NCBI GenBank assembly: GCA_934101645.1
Contig: CAKORX010000011.1
Location: 1 to 15,584 of the forward strand
DNA length: 15,584 bases
Reading direction: 5' to 3'
DNA from: an uncultured Bacilli bacterium
Lineage (GTDB): Bacteria > Bacillota_I > Bacilli_A > RF39 > UBA660
In this document: in pieces, positions 14,174 to 15,584 of the stretch
Layout: each line of letters starts with the position of its first letter
Numbering within the stretch: position 1 is the first letter of the stretch
Made by a program: the position numbers and the translations under genes
Notes under the pieces: generated by a model
Database searches by the model: none
What the model saw: the letters and a program-made list of their open reading frames with translations, nothing else
What the model was told of the DNA's origin: nothing

Positions 14174-15235
14174 TTTTTTTCTAAGTGACCTACACATTGG
14201 TTTTTGGTTATATGAAAATTGTTGTGAGTATGTAAATGCTTTATTATAATCATCTTCTGACAAAATACCATTTGAATATACACTTATATTTGTTGCTTGA
14301 TGATAACCAATATTCAAAGCAGTATTTTTTCCGAATAATAAATATTTTCTTTGAAAAGATAATGTAATTAATCCATCTTCACACGGATTATCACTTCTAG
14401 TAATACACCAAGTGCTATCAAAATAATAATATTTTCCTTCTATAAGAACTCTATTCCAAGCATGACCATTACCTATCATTGTTTCCGTTTCACTTTGAAA
14501 TATTTCATTATTTAATAGTAATGTTGAAAGATTAGAAATTCCAACGCATACCCCATAACCATCATTAACAACTGTTTCTACTAAACCAGTTTCGCAAGTA
14601 GTAATGTCAGGAGTTATAAATGTACCTCTAGAAGATGATGTTTGAATACTTTCAATAAACTGTGTTCTACTTTGAATATAATCTGATACAAGCATAACTT
14701 TTTCTGCATCATTTTTAGGATTATACTTCTCAAGCATTTCAGATATTTTGCGTACTTTTAATAAATCTGCTTCAGAAATTTTTCTGTTTGAATTTGCGGA
14801 GTCACATGTAATATGTTCTCCTTGAAATTTTCCTGTAGTAGAATATGTTTTAACTTCTCCATTAAACTTGACACCCCATAACAAATACGTTAAAGGAATG
14901 TATACATTAATATTATTTAATTTTGTTAAATCAATATAACTTCTATCTAAATGCATTCCGTCATCAACTAAATATACTCTATTTCTATTTAAAACTATAT
15001 TTTTTAATAAATGTCCAAGAAATACAACACTGTCATAATCCATACACCAAATCTCAACATATCTATTATTTAATAATTGAGTTAATTCTGTCATATCCAA
15101 GTCTAAATCTTCTTTTGACAAAACTATTTGCCATACTTGATCTAATTGTACTTTTTGATTTAAAATTTCTGAATATGAATATTCATGTTTTATTTTTTTG
15201 CTGACTTTTTCAGTCCTTTTTGGTAATTCTAGCAT
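14168..15235 (-). CDS. Transglutaminase-like (papain-fold) domain protein
   Basis: The protein has 355 residues. The C-terminal half has the Cys-His-Asp arrangement of the transglutaminase-like superfamily: Cys230 in DGYGVCVGISNLSTLLL, His258 in GNGHAWNRV and Asp273 in YYYFDSTW. Enzymes of this fold act as amidases, proteases or protein cross-linkers. The region before it (about 1-210) is unrecognised, with an acidic helix-strand mix. There is no signal peptide. The ATG at 15244 directly abuts the ribosome site AGGGG, whereas the ATG at 15235 has nine bases of spacing and was chosen. A consensus promoter stands at 15263-15291 and a terminator at the stop, so it is transcribed alone. Its neighbour is a collagen-like gene on the same strand. 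Substrate unknown. Confidence 0.8.
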   Translation of the reverse strand: MLELPKRTEKVSKKIKHEYSYSEILNQKVQLDQVWQIVLSKEDLDLDMTELTQLLNNRYVEIWCMDYDSVVFLGHLLKNIVLNRNRVYLVDDGMHLDRSYIDLTKLNNINVYIPLTYLLWGVKFNGEVKTYSTTGKFQGEHITCDSANSNRKISEADLLKVRKISEMLEKYNPKNDAEKVMLVSDYIQSRTQFIESIQTSSSRGTFITPDITTCETGLVETVVNDGYGVCVGISNLSTLLLNNEIFQSETETMIGNGHAWNRVLIEGKYYYFDSTWCITRSDNPCEDGLITLSFQRKYLLFGKNTALNIGYHQATNISVYSNGILSEDDYNKAFTYSQQFSYNQKPMCRSLRKKG

Positions 15236-15262
15236 TAAACACATCCCCTATACATGAATGAT

Positions 15263-15291
15263 ATGATAACAATTTCAAAATTTTTTGTCAA
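15263..15291 (-). promoter_or_regulatory. Consensus promoter of the transglutaminase-like gene
   Basis: On the minus strand TTGACA (15286-15291) and TATCAT (15263-15268) are exactly 17 bases apart. The -35 begins directly after the T-run of the upstream collagen gene terminator. Confidence 0.75.
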
Positions 15292-15292
15292 G

Positions 15293-15313
15293 AAAAAAAG
15301 GCATTTAGCCTTT
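15293..15313 (-). terminator. Intrinsic terminator of the collagen-like gene
   Basis: On the minus strand AAAGGC and GCCTTT form a 6-bp stem (15297-15313) with a five-base loop, followed by T to 15293. It overlaps the stop codon of the collagen-like gene. Confidence 0.8.
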
Positions 15314-15584
15314 AACCAGTTGGTCCAGTCGGACCTTGTGGAATAGTAAGATTTAGTACAAAGTTTGGTGCAGTTCCAGATATACTCGCGGTTGCTTGCG
15401 TTCCAGGATCGCCAGTTGTAACCGTTCCTATTGTAATAACTGGAGTTTCTCCGCTTTCACCTTGAGGTCCGGTCGGACCAGTCTCACCTTGAATCCCCTG
15501 AGGTCCGGTTGGTCCAGTCTCACCTTGGATTCCTTGAGGTCCGGTCGGACCAGTTTCACCTTGAATTCCTTGTGGTCCAGTCGG
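15312..15584 (-). CDS. Collagen-like Gly-X-Y repeat protein, C-terminal fragment (start outside window)
   Basis: The last 90 codons of a gene entering from the right edge are present, in frame to the final base. The visible part starts with 15 Gly-X-Y triplets made of a 12-residue unit, PTGPQGIQGETG, repeated three times and then varied. A segment of about 35 residues follows (VITIGTVTTGDPG, then APNFVLNLTIPQG), and the protein ends in GPTGPTG. Such proteins form collagen-type triple helices and are usual on the surface, exosporium or spore coat of Firmicutes, as in BclA-like proteins. The variable strand-rich segment ending in IPQG is a common spacer in them. No membrane anchor or sortase signal is seen at this end. 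Base composition is much richer in G+C than its neighbours because of Gly and Pro codons. Export and N-terminal domains cannot be judged. Confidence 0.85.
   Translation of the reverse strand, partial: PTGPQGIQGETGPTGPQGIQGETGPTGPQGIQGETGPTGPQGESGETPVITIGTVTTGDPGTQATASISGTAPNFVLNLTIPQGPTGPTG
15450..15584 (-). repeat. 36-bp tandem repeats coding for collagen-like triplets
   Basis: Three and a partial fourth copy of a 36-bp unit encode PTGPQGIQGETG. Copies differ mainly at third codon positions (for example ACT/ACC and CAA/CAG). The array continues beyond the right edge. Such repeats are prone to change copy number. Confidence 0.85.

Noticed and set aside
15450..15584. CRISPR-like array at the right edge
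   Set aside because: The 36-bp repeats are contiguous, lack spacers and encode Gly-X-Y triplets in frame.

Overview
The window comes from a strongly AT-rich, low-GC bacterium, most likely a gut Firmicute or Bacilli-type organism. The clues are good AGGAGG-type ribosome sites, consensus TTGACA/TATAAT promoters, hairpin-plus-T terminators, a UgtP-type glycolipid glucosyltransferase and a Gly-X-Y collagen-like protein. TGG is the tryptophan codon and no long gene contains an in-frame TGA, so the standard bacterial code applies. Every substantial gene whose end is visible stops with TAA. No rRNA, tRNA, CRISPR array or insertion sequence was seen.

Layout, left to right. (1) 1-51 is the first 17 codons of an NAD-dependent epimerase/dehydratase gene leaving the window on the minus strand. 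(2) 52-393 holds its promoter and a possible 28-residue peptide gene faced by a strong plus-strand promoter. (3) 394-903 is a Cro/CI-type regulator with a membrane tail. (4) 998-3392, minus strand, holds three poorly known genes: a two-helix membrane protein, an HELTH zinc metallopeptidase and a PH/GRAM-like protein with a C-terminal anchor. (5) 3462-6389 is a four-gene minus-strand operon behind a consensus promoter: a 102-residue unknown protein followed by three proteins built from 35-residue repeats that look like eukaryotic organellar mTERF repeats. (6) 6518-8337, plus strand, is a lipid operon: a PlsC-type acyltransferase, apparently translated from a leaderless mRNA, and a UgtP/MGDG-synthase-type glycosyltransferase. 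(7) 8346-12160, minus strand, is a TetR-controlled ABC exporter: repressor, ATPase and two ABC-2 permeases with overlapping reading frames. (8) 12247-13962 is a large TPR-like protein with a PsbP/Mog1-like C-terminus. (9) 14168-15235 is a transglutaminase-like protein. (10) 15312-15584 is the 3' end of a collagen-like gene whose 5' end lies beyond the window.

The acyltransferase and glucosyltransferase fit together as consecutive steps from phosphatidic acid synthesis towards diacylglycerol glycolipids. The TetR-ABC set is a self-contained drug or lipid exporter with a likely autoregulatory operator. The transglutaminase-like and collagen-like genes lie side by side and may both concern a surface or spore layer, but that is inference. 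The most unusual content is the mTERF-like operon: two paralogues share the same N-terminal unit, the same 35-residue register and the same C-terminal cap but differ by two repeats, and a third small protein consists almost only of repeats.

Several start codons were placed by ribosome-binding site and promoter rather than by longest frame, giving starts at 1924, 2860, 5085, 6079, 6389, 12160, 13962 and 15235.
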